Shown here: positions 6,801 through 13,918 of the stretch, piece after piece
Position numbering within the stretch: position 1 is the stretch's first letter
Layout: each line of letters starts with the position of its first letter
Source: Stagnihabitans sp039932095
GTDB taxonomy: Bacteria; Pseudomonadota; Alphaproteobacteria; Rhodobacterales; Rhodobacteraceae
Reading direction: 5' to 3'
Assembly (NCBI GenBank): GCA_039932095.1
Contig: JBDTQR010000103.1
Location: 1-15,858, forward strand
Length of the DNA stretch: 15,858 bases
Program-made: the position numbers and the translations under genes
The notes under the pieces: model-generated
Database searches by the model: none
What the model was told of the DNA's origin: nothing
What the model saw: only the letters and a program-made list of their open reading frames with translations

Positions 6801-8835
6801 TCTGGGGACAGCCTGGGGTCCGGTCCGGGCCGCGGCAGCCGAGACACCGCTGGGTCCCTGGACCGATCTGGGGACGCTGACCCCGGATGCCGCCGGTGCC
6901 GCGCATCTGGATCTGACACCAGTCGTCGCTCGTTTCGTCCGCTTCACCGCCGCAAATCCCCCGGCCGGGGCGTCCAACGGCTGGATATTCCCGACCGAGG
7001 TCCGGGTGCAGGAACAGGCGGGGACGGCAGAGATGCCCTCGATCCTTGGCGAATGGGGCATGGGCGGCACATTGTCGGGCGCAGACCTGAGCGCCCCGAC
7101 GTTGCCGCCTTCGGATGAGGATGCCGCGGACAATGACAGTGCGGATGCGCCGGGAACCCTGAATTGGGGCCAGCAAGTCGCGGGTCGGGTGACACTGGCT
7201 CAGGACGAGGACTGGTGGCGCTTCACGGCACCTGCCGGAGTTGACCGCGCCCTGATCACCCTGTCAGGCCAGCCTTTCGTAACTGCGGCTGTGACCATCA
7301 CCGGTCCGAACATGGCCGAGCAGCCCCTGCGCCTGGTACCCCCGGAACCCGGCCGCCGGCGGTTTGAAGTGACGGTCACGCCGGGCGCCGACTACCTGAT
7401 CCATGTCACCGAACCGCCGCGATCGCTTGTGGTGGCCTTCGACGTCTCGGGCTCGCTCGCCAGTTACTGGCAGGCGATCCGCGCCGCGATGGGAGCTTTT
7501 GCCGAAGCCCCGGTGCCGGGGCGCGATTTCATCCGGTTTCTGGCCTTCGAGGGACAGTTCCAGGACCCCGATTGGACCGATCAGCCCGACGTGATCCGCC
7601 GGGCGCTGACCGATCTATCGGCGGCGCAGACTGGCAGCGGGCTGGAAACGACGGTCATCACTGCGGTGTCGGAACTGCAAAAGCGCGACGGGCTGCGCGC
7701 GCTGCTGGTGCTGACTGACGGCGCGACCTCATCCTTCGCTGACCGGTCGAAGATGTGGGCGGCGCTGGACCGGTCGGGCATCGACGTCATGGCCGCGCAT
7801 ATCGGCGGCTGGGACGATCCGAGGCGTGAACGGCAGATATTGCAAGAGGTCGCGGCGGTCGGTGGCGGCTTCTTCGCCGATGTCGCGGGCCAAGGCCAAA
7901 TCGACATGCTGGCCGAACGTGCCGTCGACTGGATAAGGCGGCCGGCGCGTTATGGTCTGATCGTCGAAACCTCGACCTTGCCTCCACCGGAACCCGCGAA
8001 ACTGTCTATCGTCCATGCGGCGACGGGCGGCGGAGCGCCGGCAGAGGCCGACGCCGTGACACGCGACGAACCCCCGCCTGCAGTCGCGGCTCACCGGCCG
8101 GCGGTGGAGCTGATCATCGACGCCTCTGGCTCCATGCTGCAGCAACTTGGAGGCGAAGGTCGGCGGATCGACGTGGCACACAAAGTGCTGGATGACCTGA
8201 TCCGGCAGAAGATTCCCGCCGATACGCCAGTCGCCTTGCGCGCCTTCGGAGATGACGCGGCGGGGTCTTGCGAGACAAGCCTGCGTGCGCCGTTGTCGCC
8301 GCTATCGCCCGACTATCTGGCGCCCATCGCCACCGGGATCGAACCTGTGAACCTGGCCAAGACCCCAATTGCCGCGTCGCTGGCTGCAACCACTGACGAT
8401 CTGTCCACCGCCGACGGCCCGCGCGTCGTGGTGCTGGTCACCGATGGCGAGGAAACCTGTGGCGGCAATCCTGCGGCGGAGATCGCCACTTTGCGCGCTT
8501 CAGGAGTGCAGGTGACTGTGAATATTGTGGGCTTCGCGGTTGACGACAGCGCAGTGGCCGCGCTTTTGGAGCAATGGGCAAAGGACGGCGGCGGGCGCTA
8601 TCTTCCGGCATCGGACGGAGTTGGTCTTGGTCAGGCGCTATCGGATGCGATCCTTGAAAGCTTCACGGTCAGCGATGCTTCGGGCAATGTGGTGGCCGAG
8701 GGCCAGGTCGGCGGCGAGCCGGTAGATTTGGCTTCGGGCACTTACAAGGTGAGTGTCGGCGGCGGGCGCGTCAGTTTCGACGCGGTGACGCTGAACGAAG
8801 GCGAGGCGCGGGTGTTGGACCTGACGGGGGAGTGA
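3886..8835 (+). CDS. Giant exported protein with PPC-like, discoidin-like and two VWA domains
   Basis: A 1649-residue protein. Residues 1-30 are a Sec signal peptide ending SAPVLA-Q. Pre-peptidase C-terminal (PPC)-like beta-sandwiches follow, each opened by an E-P-N-D motif (near 38, 266, 399 and 512), with a fifth, more divergent one near 1080 (DNDSADAP...DEDWWRF). Between them lie an Ig-like stretch (about 638-728) and two galactose-binding/discoidin-like regions (about 750-890 and 905-1045). The first von Willebrand A domain has a DVSGS MIDAS at D1186 and TDG at D1278. The second has DASGSM at D1412 and TDGEE at D1520. A short beta-rich tail ends the protein. Both VWA sites look metal-competent. 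PPC and discoidin modules typically bind proteins or glycans outside the cytoplasm; no protease or other catalytic domain is visible. The stop overlaps or nearly abuts the next gene, implying a shared operon and function. I infer an envelope or secreted adhesion/scaffold role; the exact function is unknown. Confidence 0.85.
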   Translation: MGLAALRFLCRIALALTAGGWVLSAPVLAQTDCVAEVEPNDTPDQSADATGALCLKGTIAVGDQELYRLHTDGPAMWTMTLTGVAGNETRLDLMPMSGDPPTPESRIFTEVAGMPPPALLLPAGDWLLGISTAGEGQGDWTLALARQPVGPTDAPAPLGVDAAFIGLLSPSTTLDLPLTISQVLSKRHLTLTLDTVPGTTLVVALDGPGGRIMERNVLADGPMILPSLGLDAGDYILSLVSYSAAPVPLRVMLTPDRPRLPTREDEPNDLTASARMLMPGKPVTGELNGDGDQDRYRFSVTPTLASHLLSVSLKPPSTLDPVAGAKLDASQAGYSQRLCLLDAAGTELQCQNDKTIDLTDLGLPEGDYLVQVTGPGVPPLPYEVALRPGPDRAAGQEAEPNDTIPQAQPIQPGETILGRYPGLDDDRFALDVTGPPQLWKIVADGGQNMRLEDPQGTEITARDQKDGSGNKLVIDDILLTAGRHTIRLEGVDGSYALTVTAKGPPPAGQESEPNDFDTQANILIPGAPRVGTLADGGDRDILRFHLDRDASVALTVTQTSGPPITFAMTGPSGDSTGEMTGPQQSFPEDFKAGDYILRLRSHASDPAGWRVSLDWAEPPADPSGPLLTLAAAAVASHLPLAQAVTGTLRLNSASGGEASLAADSPAPGIYVDPAKVMVSAGQTDVPVTLLLPLDLRRDADLPIAVTVTLPDGTGAVARARLAVTSDAPALGAYQDVPVPPSLRGGFDLASPDFNGHVPDDAAAALELSDPTTLPLLFNGIADTAPFQVAAGKLLRLDFGPADPVMVAGFALMPRSVLTDYAPSPLQDFQIALSGDGQTFTPVVTARLGARDGETFFALSEPVPAKAATINFTAGTMGPDAPVLLSEFKVIAAPGQPPGISLNLADPDRGGQVVRVDPQPNMIPLDQDEMLKAGGDSPVISGAGPPALVIGFADTRRAIITSIDWVETPAAAGLGTAWGPVRAAAAETPLGPWTDLGTLTPDAAGAAHLDLTPVVARFVRFTAANPPAGASNGWIFPTEVRVQEQAGTAEMPSILGEWGMGGTLSGADLSAPTLPPSDEDAADNDSADAPGTLNWGQQVAGRVTLAQDEDWWRFTAPAGVDRALITLSGQPFVTAAVTITGPNMAEQPLRLVPPEPGRRRFEVTVTPGADYLIHVTEPPRSLVVAFDVSGSLASYWQAIRAAMGAFAEAPVPGRDFIRFLAFEGQFQDPDWTDQPDVIRRALTDLSAAQTGSGLETTVITAVSELQKRDGLRALLVLTDGATSSFADRSKMWAALDRSGIDVMAAHIGGWDDPRRERQILQEVAAVGGGFFADVAGQGQIDMLAERAVDWIRRPARYGLIVETSTLPPPEPAKLSIVHAATGGGAPAEADAVTRDEPPPAVAAHRPAVELIIDASGSMLQQLGGEGRRIDVAHKVLDDLIRQKIPADTPVALRAFGDDAAGSCETSLRAPLSPLSPDYLAPIATGIEPVNLAKTPIAASLAATTDDLSTADGPRVVVLVTDGEETCGGNPAAEIATLRASGVQVTVNIVGFAVDDSAVAALLEQWAKDGGGRYLPASDGVGLGQALSDAILESFTVSDASGNVVAEGQVGGEPVDLASGTYKVSVGGGRVSFDAVTLNEGEARVLDLTGE

Positions 8836-8843
8836 GAAGGATG
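8826..8843 (+). promoter_or_regulatory. Translational junction of the two giant genes
   Basis: GGGGGAG at 8826-8832 lies 8 nt before ATG 8841 and overlaps the last codons of the upstream gene, whose TGA is at 8833-8835. An alternative GTG at 8832 would overlap the stop by 4 bp (GTGA), but then the purine run directly abuts the start. Either choice gives the same protein apart from three residues and makes translational coupling likely. Confidence 0.5.
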
Positions 8844-11800
8844 CGCTTGAGTTTGGTGACGAGACAGGCGGTCGCAGGGTTCGTTTCCTGGGCGTTGGCA
8901 GTTCAGCCCATGGCGGTTCTGGCGCAGTCGAGTGATCTGCAAGACCCGGCCGCTGCCGGCCGGATCGCCGTTCAGATGCAGCGGTCGTTGACTGCCATCG
9001 AGGATGGGCTGACGTTGATGGACCGGAGCCATTGGGACCCGCTGGCGGTGGTAGACACCATGGGTCCTGACCCCGAGGGCCTGCGGTCCTGGGTCCGGTC
9101 GAACGTGATCTGGGTCCCTTATGCCGGTGCCTTGCGCGGGGCGGTGGGTGTCCTGTCGGATCGCCGCGCCAACACGATTGACGGGGCATTGCTGGTCGCA
9201 ACGCTTTTGTCCGCTGCGGGTTATCAGGTCCGAGTTCAGCAAGCACAGCTGACCGACGCTTCCGTCGAAGCGCTGATGAACCAGCCAGAGACCGTACTGC
9301 CTGACCAGACCGTCGTGGTGGCAGACCCTGAAAACCCCATTTCCTCCACCGAAACCACCTATGAACTTGAGCCCGGCAGCGCCACAAGCGCGCTGGCCCT
9401 TCCGCTGGACGCAGCGCAGATGCAGAGGTCGCGGATCGCCTTGGCGGTTCTCGCCCCCGCCGAGGCGATCCGCGCGAACTTGCCTGCGCCTGACCCTGCG
9501 GTTGACGCTGCAGCGGCGACCCTATCCGTCAAGACGGCCCTGTCGCAGCATTTCTGGGTCGAATATCTGAATGGCGCCGCCTGGCAACCGGCCGACTGGA
9601 TGACCACCGACGGCCAGCCGCCGGTTGGGGCCGCTCCGATTGCCAATTTCACTGTGGATGCACTGCCCGACGATCTGGTGCAGCGGGTGACGATTTCGCT
9701 TCTGGAAGAGAGGGTGACGGATGGCAGCGCCGAGGTAGCAACAATCGCCCAAATGTCGGTCGTGCCGGCAAAGGGCGAAGGGCGGCGGATCAACCTGACC
9801 CATCAACCCATGGCCTGGCCGGCTGATTGGCCGACCGTCACACTCAAGGATGTGCAGGACAAGCTGCGGTCTGCCTTCGCGACGCAAAGCGAATGGTGGC
9901 CGATCCTCAGCATCGATGGACAGCCGAGCCCCGGCCCCTCGGTCCGGGCGGACGGCAGTCTGAACGACGCGCCGCAGCCCAACAACGACCCCTTCATCGG
10001 TATCGGGGTCAAGCTCGGCGGCCAGATCATTGCCGCAGGTGACACGCTTGACTTCGATGGCAGCGGCGCGGATACCAGCCTGCCGCAGGGTCTGGACGCG
10101 CAGGACGGCGAATGGACGGCGGAATGGCTCAGGTTTACCATCGAGGCGCCAGGTCAGCCTTCCCGAACCGAACTTCGCCCGGTCTTCGACCTGATTGGCG
10201 CCGCCGCACGCGCTGCGGGACAGGCTGGCGCCTTCAAGATCAGCGATGCAACCCGCGGCGAACGCGCGCTGAAAGCCATGAGCGAGATCGAGATCGGCAT
10301 CTTGCCCGCGGTGCCATCGCCCGACCAGATCCTGTTCGAAGGTGCTCAGGCCGTCCTTTCAAACAAACCGCTTCTGGACCAGATTGCCGCCGATCCCTTT
10401 GGCAAGGTCCCGGCCAATATCGTCGAACTGATGGGCCAGATGCAACCAATCCCGGGGGCGGTCGAATCCTTCGCGTTGTTGCGCATGTCGGCCAATCCGG
10501 CGGGGGATGCGGTCTATCAGGACCGTCCGCTGATCGTCGCACGGCACAACTTTTACATCCGGGACGCGGACAACGGCGATTTCCAGACCATCGCGGCCAT
10601 GGACATTGTCGATGCCGGGGTGGGTGTGATGCCCTATGTGGACCTTGACCCCCGTTATGCCCGGATCCTGCAGGGTCTGACCGATGCCGAAGCGGAGTCG
10701 GCGAGCCTGCAGGGCACCGACCTTGGTTATGGTGCGGGGACGCTGCTAACCGGCGGCCCACTGGAAGACTGGGTGATGCTGGCGAAAGGAGACTCGATTG
10801 CGGACCTGCCCGCTGATCTTGGCACCACGGTCGGCGCGGCGCTGGACGCCGGTCGCATGGCGCTGGTGCCGCGTGGTGATCTTGCAACGACGGGCCTGTG
10901 GTGGGACATCGATCCGGCGACAGGCCAGACTCTTGCCATGGGCCCGAATGGCTGGGGGCAGAGCCTGGTCGAATATGCCTTCATCCTCGTGATGAAGACG
11001 CTCTGGGCGCAGATCGGTTGCATGGCCCGGCTGGCCACCCAGAATACTGCAAATCAGGCCTTCATGACCGGCAAGGTCACCCTGCCGAAGACGGTCGAGC
11101 AGCTGAAGAAGGGCACCAAGGATCTGGCGAAACAGTGCATTTCGACCGCGCTGGTCAATTCGATCACCGGGATGACCACGGCAATCTTCGTAGGCCTGCC
11201 GGGCTATGTGCAGCAAAGCTGGTATGATGCACAGTACGGGCCGAATTACGGGTCAAAGGCGCCGCCCTATCTGTTCGGACCCCCGCCTGCGCCCTATGTG
11301 AACCGGTCCGACAACAAATGCCCGCCCGGCTTGCCCGGGACTTGCGCAATCAACACATCGTCCAGCCAATACGCCACCAACGCGTCGAGCAGTGGCGCTG
11401 CAGGTGGTGGCGGCGGGAATGGCGGACCTTCGGGTGGCAACGGTGGGAATGGCGGAGGCGGCGCCGGAGGTGGCGGGAATGCCGGAAGCGGCGGGAATGG
11501 CGGAAGTGGCGGAAGTGGCGGAAGTGGCGGAAGTGGCGGAAGTGGCGGGAATGGCGGGAATGGCAGTGGCAACCCTTCCCCCGTCAATCCGACTGCCAAG
11601 ACCGATCCAGGTGTGAGCCCGTTCGCCAAGACCGAGCCGGGTGTGCGACCAGCCAATAATAGTCCTCCCCCTCCCCAGCCGAACGACCCCGCTCCACCGA
11701 CGCAGCCAGGGCGCAAGATCGAGCCCGGGCAGTTGAAACCCGAACTTCGCGCCGCCTATGACGGTGCGGTCAAGGGCCTGAACGATTACCAGTGGGCCGA

Positions 11801-12125
11801 CGACGCTTACAACGCCAACCCGACTGCGGACACCGCAGCCGCCCGCGAACAGGCGGCGATCGCCGCTGGCAACGCGGAACGGAGCTATGTTGCGGCCAAG
11901 ATCAAGGCCGGAGCAACCATGTCTCAATCGCAATTGTACCCCAGTCCGGCCGACGACCCGATAGTGGCCGGCCATCAAGGCATCCCGTTCGACCACGGTC
12001 CTCCGACGCTCCCCGAAAACCCACCGCCCGGTCCTCCACCCATGCCCGGAGGCGCCGGCGGTGGTTTTGCCCAGACACTCGCGGGCCTTGGCGGCCTGCA
12101 GAACGGGTTGGGAGGGACCGAATGA
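8841..12125 (+). CDS. Exported transglutaminase-like protein lacking the catalytic Cys, with Gly/Pro-rich tail
   Basis: A 1094-residue protein from ATG 8841 with a signal peptide ending AVLA-QSS. Residues about 80-255 resemble the transglutaminase-like core. The helix that normally reads GNCxDxAxLLxALLRAAGxxxRV is here ANTIDGALLVATLLSAAGYQ (residues 110-129), so the nucleophile position is Thr112. The following strand keeps His237 (HFWVEY) and Asp252 (AADW). The domain is therefore probably non-catalytic. A long middle has no recognised domain. It is followed by GLWWDIDPATG (from about 685) and two hydrophobic helices with Cys727 and Cys766. A Gly-Asn/Ser-rich segment (about 851-910), an AKT(D/E)PGV repeat, a Pro-rich linker and a Gly/Pro-rich C-terminus complete it. 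It is coupled to the VWA/PPC gene just upstream, so the two products probably act together in the envelope. The fold call is moderately sure; the function is unknown. Confidence 0.75.
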   Translation: MRLSLVTRQAVAGFVSWALAVQPMAVLAQSSDLQDPAAAGRIAVQMQRSLTAIEDGLTLMDRSHWDPLAVVDTMGPDPEGLRSWVRSNVIWVPYAGALRGAVGVLSDRRANTIDGALLVATLLSAAGYQVRVQQAQLTDASVEALMNQPETVLPDQTVVVADPENPISSTETTYELEPGSATSALALPLDAAQMQRSRIALAVLAPAEAIRANLPAPDPAVDAAAATLSVKTALSQHFWVEYLNGAAWQPADWMTTDGQPPVGAAPIANFTVDALPDDLVQRVTISLLEERVTDGSAEVATIAQMSVVPAKGEGRRINLTHQPMAWPADWPTVTLKDVQDKLRSAFATQSEWWPILSIDGQPSPGPSVRADGSLNDAPQPNNDPFIGIGVKLGGQIIAAGDTLDFDGSGADTSLPQGLDAQDGEWTAEWLRFTIEAPGQPSRTELRPVFDLIGAAARAAGQAGAFKISDATRGERALKAMSEIEIGILPAVPSPDQILFEGAQAVLSNKPLLDQIAADPFGKVPANIVELMGQMQPIPGAVESFALLRMSANPAGDAVYQDRPLIVARHNFYIRDADNGDFQTIAAMDIVDAGVGVMPYVDLDPRYARILQGLTDAEAESASLQGTDLGYGAGTLLTGGPLEDWVMLAKGDSIADLPADLGTTVGAALDAGRMALVPRGDLATTGLWWDIDPATGQTLAMGPNGWGQSLVEYAFILVMKTLWAQIGCMARLATQNTANQAFMTGKVTLPKTVEQLKKGTKDLAKQCISTALVNSITGMTTAIFVGLPGYVQQSWYDAQYGPNYGSKAPPYLFGPPPAPYVNRSDNKCPPGLPGTCAINTSSSQYATNASSSGAAGGGGGNGGPSGGNGGNGGGGAGGGGNAGSGGNGGSGGSGGSGGSGGSGGNGGNGSGNPSPVNPTAKTDPGVSPFAKTEPGVRPANNSPPPPQPNDPAPPTQPGRKIEPGQLKPELRAAYDGAVKGLNDYQWADDAYNANPTADTAAAREQAAIAAGNAERSYVAAKIKAGATMSQSQLYPSPADDPIVAGHQGIPFDHGPPTLPENPPPGPPPMPGGAGGGFAQTLAGLGGLQNGLGGTE
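11499..11543 (+). repeat. Perfect 9-bp tandem repeat, five copies
   Basis: GGCGGAAGT is repeated five times without change, in frame as Gly-Gly-Ser. It is flanked by degenerate copies (GGCGGGAAT, Gly-Gly-Asn) from about 11410 to 11565. Units are multiples of three, so copy-number change would lengthen or shorten the linker without a frameshift. Confidence 0.9.
11595..11644 (+). repeat. Two-copy 30-bp direct repeat (AKT-D/E-PGV)
   Basis: Two near-identical 20-bp words starting GCCAAGACCGA lie 30 bp apart and encode AKTDPGV and AKTEPGV, just after the Gly-rich linker. This is a small internal duplication in a low-complexity stalk. Confidence 0.7.
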
Positions 12126-12230
12126 GTTTGGAATTGCATTCAGATGGCCGCCAAGTTCGGTGAAAAAAACGGGTCACTTCCGGGTTGGGCGCTGATCGCG
12201 AGGAAGTCGGCATTCCCTCAACCGTCTTTA

Positions 12231-13058
12231 TCAGACCAAATTATGGATCACGGTGCGCGCCGCCGTCGTCAACGGAAGTACCGTAGCCTTGAGCAATTGA
12301 TTGCGATCAAACTGGATCGGATCGCGGGCAAGTGCCGCTCGCAGGGACTGACCGAACACCATCCGAAGTTCTGTGCCGATGTTGAACTTGCACACCGACG
12401 TTTCGCGGGCCAGACGCCTGCGGAAGGCAGGCTCTATCCCGGAGCCGCCGTGCAGCACCAAGGGTAGTTCCGGCGCCGCAGCCTGTATCTGTGACAATTG
12501 CTGCCTGTCGACCGCCGCACCGGGTGCGGTCATCAAATGGCTGTTGCCGACGGATACGGCCAGGGCATCAACACCGGTTTCACGGGCGAAGCGGGCCACC
12601 TCTACGGGATTTGTCCCAGTAGAGGCTGCGCCGTTGTGATAGCCCACCACCCCCAACTCTGCCTCTACGGACACACCTTGGGCATGGGCCATGTCCACAA
12701 TCTCACGACAGCGCGCGATGTTTTCCGCCAAGGGGAGCGCAGAGCCGTCATACATCACCGACGTAAAGCCGCTGGCAATGGCGGCCTGACAAACCGCAAG
12801 ACTTTCGCCGTGATCCAGATGCGCCACGACTGGAACCGAGGCCGCCTCGCCCAAACTGCGAAACATTGCCCCCAGCACGGCCAGCGGCATATGCGCCCGG
12901 CATCCGGGGCCAGCTTGCAGAATGACAGGGCGCTGTTCCGCCTCTGCCGCACGCACAAAGGCCAGGGCATCCTCCCAACCCAGCACCACCAGCCCCGCCA
13001 CCGCGGTGCCGTCCGTCAGGCAAGGCTGTAGTACGCCCGACAGCGGAACCAGGCTCAT
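12231..13058 (-). CDS. iolJ: Class II aldolase, probable 6-phospho-5-dehydro-2-deoxy-D-gluconate aldolase
   Basis: A 275-residue class II (metal-dependent) fructose-bisphosphate-type aldolase. It shows HLDHGES (80-86) with the expected catalytic Asp82 and Zn ligand His83. The SVMYDGSALPLAENI stretch follows, then Glu134 in VEAELG, His174 in GNSHL, His203 in VLHGGSG and the phosphate-binding KFNIGTE. In inositol catabolism IolJ splits 2-deoxy-5-keto-gluconate 6-phosphate into DHAP and malonic semialdehyde. The sequence alone fits tagatose- or fructose-bisphosphate aldolases (GatY/KbaY/Fba) equally well; the IolJ call rests on its place behind iolC and iolB. Its start overlaps the iolB stop by 4 bp (ATGA), so it is translationally coupled. 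It is the last gene of the operon and converges on the pseudo-transglutaminase gene across 105 bp in which I see no clear terminator. The residue after GNSH is Leu rather than the GLY seen in many relatives. Confidence 0.8.
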   Translation of the reverse strand: MSLVPLSGVLQPCLTDGTAVAGLVVLGWEDALAFVRAAEAEQRPVILQAGPGCRAHMPLAVLGAMFRSLGEAASVPVVAHLDHGESLAVCQAAIASGFTSVMYDGSALPLAENIARCREIVDMAHAQGVSVEAELGVVGYHNGAASTGTNPVEVARFARETGVDALAVSVGNSHLMTAPGAAVDRQQLSQIQAAAPELPLVLHGGSGIEPAFRRRLARETSVCKFNIGTELRMVFGQSLRAALARDPIQFDRNQLLKATVLPLTTAARTVIHNLV

Positions 13059-13897
13059 TTGAACGCCGCGATCATATTCTTGATTCCGGGGATTGTTTCA
13101 ATCTGATCGGCATGGCTTGGTTGAAAGAACTGCACCAGCGACCGCTGAGTCTCGCCCGCCAGGATCGTAAAGTAATACATCTGATAGCCTGGCAGGACGC
13201 AGCACGGGTGATAGCCCTTGTCGATCACCACGGTTGACCCGTCGACCAGATGATAGGCATCGCCCGATTTGCCATCCTCGCGCTGTAGCATCTGCAGGCC
13301 AGAGCCGTGGGGAGGATTGAAGCGGAAATTGTAGGCTTCATCGTGATGCGTCTCCAGCGGAAGGCGGTTGGTGTCGTGCTTGTGGCTGGGAAAACCGGAC
13401 CAGCCGCCGGTGCCCACAGTGTAAAGCTCTGACACCAGCAGCCGACTGACCCGGCCGTGATATTTGGCGCCCAGGATGTGCTTGATCTTGCGGTGGGTCT
13501 TGGTGTCGTCCGAGCCGTATTGAATCGCGTCAATGTCAGGGGCGCGGATGACAAACGGTGGTAGAATCTCGTCACATAGCGCACCCGCCACGAAAACCTC
13601 GGCGTAGTCGCTCTGGCAGGTGATTGTGGCGGGCTGGCTTGTGGACACATAAGCCCCTTCCGGGTCGCCATCCCAGACGTTTTCGCGGCGCAGGCCAATG
13701 TCGGCAAAGACCTCGCCTGAGGTCTGCACGTCAATTGTTCCTGTGGCGGGCACGAGGCACGTCTCATATCCCGGCACAGTCGAGACGAAGGTTTCGCCGC
13801 GTTTCAGCTTTACGATGTTGAAATAGACCAACGGTACGACCGGATGGCCGGTGCCGATGATCGGCTGATTCTGGTTATCGAATGGAGCGATATGCAT
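13055..13897 (-). CDS. iolB: 5-deoxy-glucuronate isomerase
   Basis: A 280-residue cupin of the KduI/IolB family, close to the usual length of about 270. It converts 5-deoxy-D-glucuronate to 2-deoxy-5-keto-D-gluconate, the step before IolC, in the cytoplasm. The metal-binding signature is visible: GWSGFPSHKHD (165-175) with His172 and His174, then Glu187 in HHDEAYNFRF, and His230 in KGYHP. The N-terminal half carries the family's REN-x-WDG stretch (71-77). The start ATG 13897 has GGAAAGG 6 nt upstream. It lies 21 nt after iolC and overlaps the aldolase by 4 bp, so the three genes form one transcription unit. Nothing appears truncated. Confidence 0.92.
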   Translation of the reverse strand: MHIAPFDNQNQPIIGTGHPVVPLVYFNIVKLKRGETFVSTVPGYETCLVPATGTIDVQTSGEVFADIGLRRENVWDGDPEGAYVSTSQPATITCQSDYAEVFVAGALCDEILPPFVIRAPDIDAIQYGSDDTKTHRKIKHILGAKYHGRVSRLLVSELYTVGTGGWSGFPSHKHDTNRLPLETHHDEAYNFRFNPPHGSGLQMLQREDGKSGDAYHLVDGSTVVIDKGYHPCCVLPGYQMYYFTILAGETQRSLVQFFQPSHADQIETIPGIKNMIAAFK

Positions 13898-13918
13898 GCA
13901 GCGCCTTTCCGGTCGGGG

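Noticed and set aside
11400..11570. Short tandem repeats considered as a CRISPR array
   Set aside because: Units are 9 bp, in frame, with no unique spacers; they encode a Gly-rich linker.
11253..11996. Minus-strand frame with Ala-Thr-Ser repeats
   Set aside because: Antisense reading of the Gly-Gly-Ser minisatellite in the pseudo-transglutaminase gene.
12126..12230. Search for a terminator between the converging giant-gene and iol operons
   Set aside because: No stem with a T tract was found on either strand; termination may be Rho-dependent.
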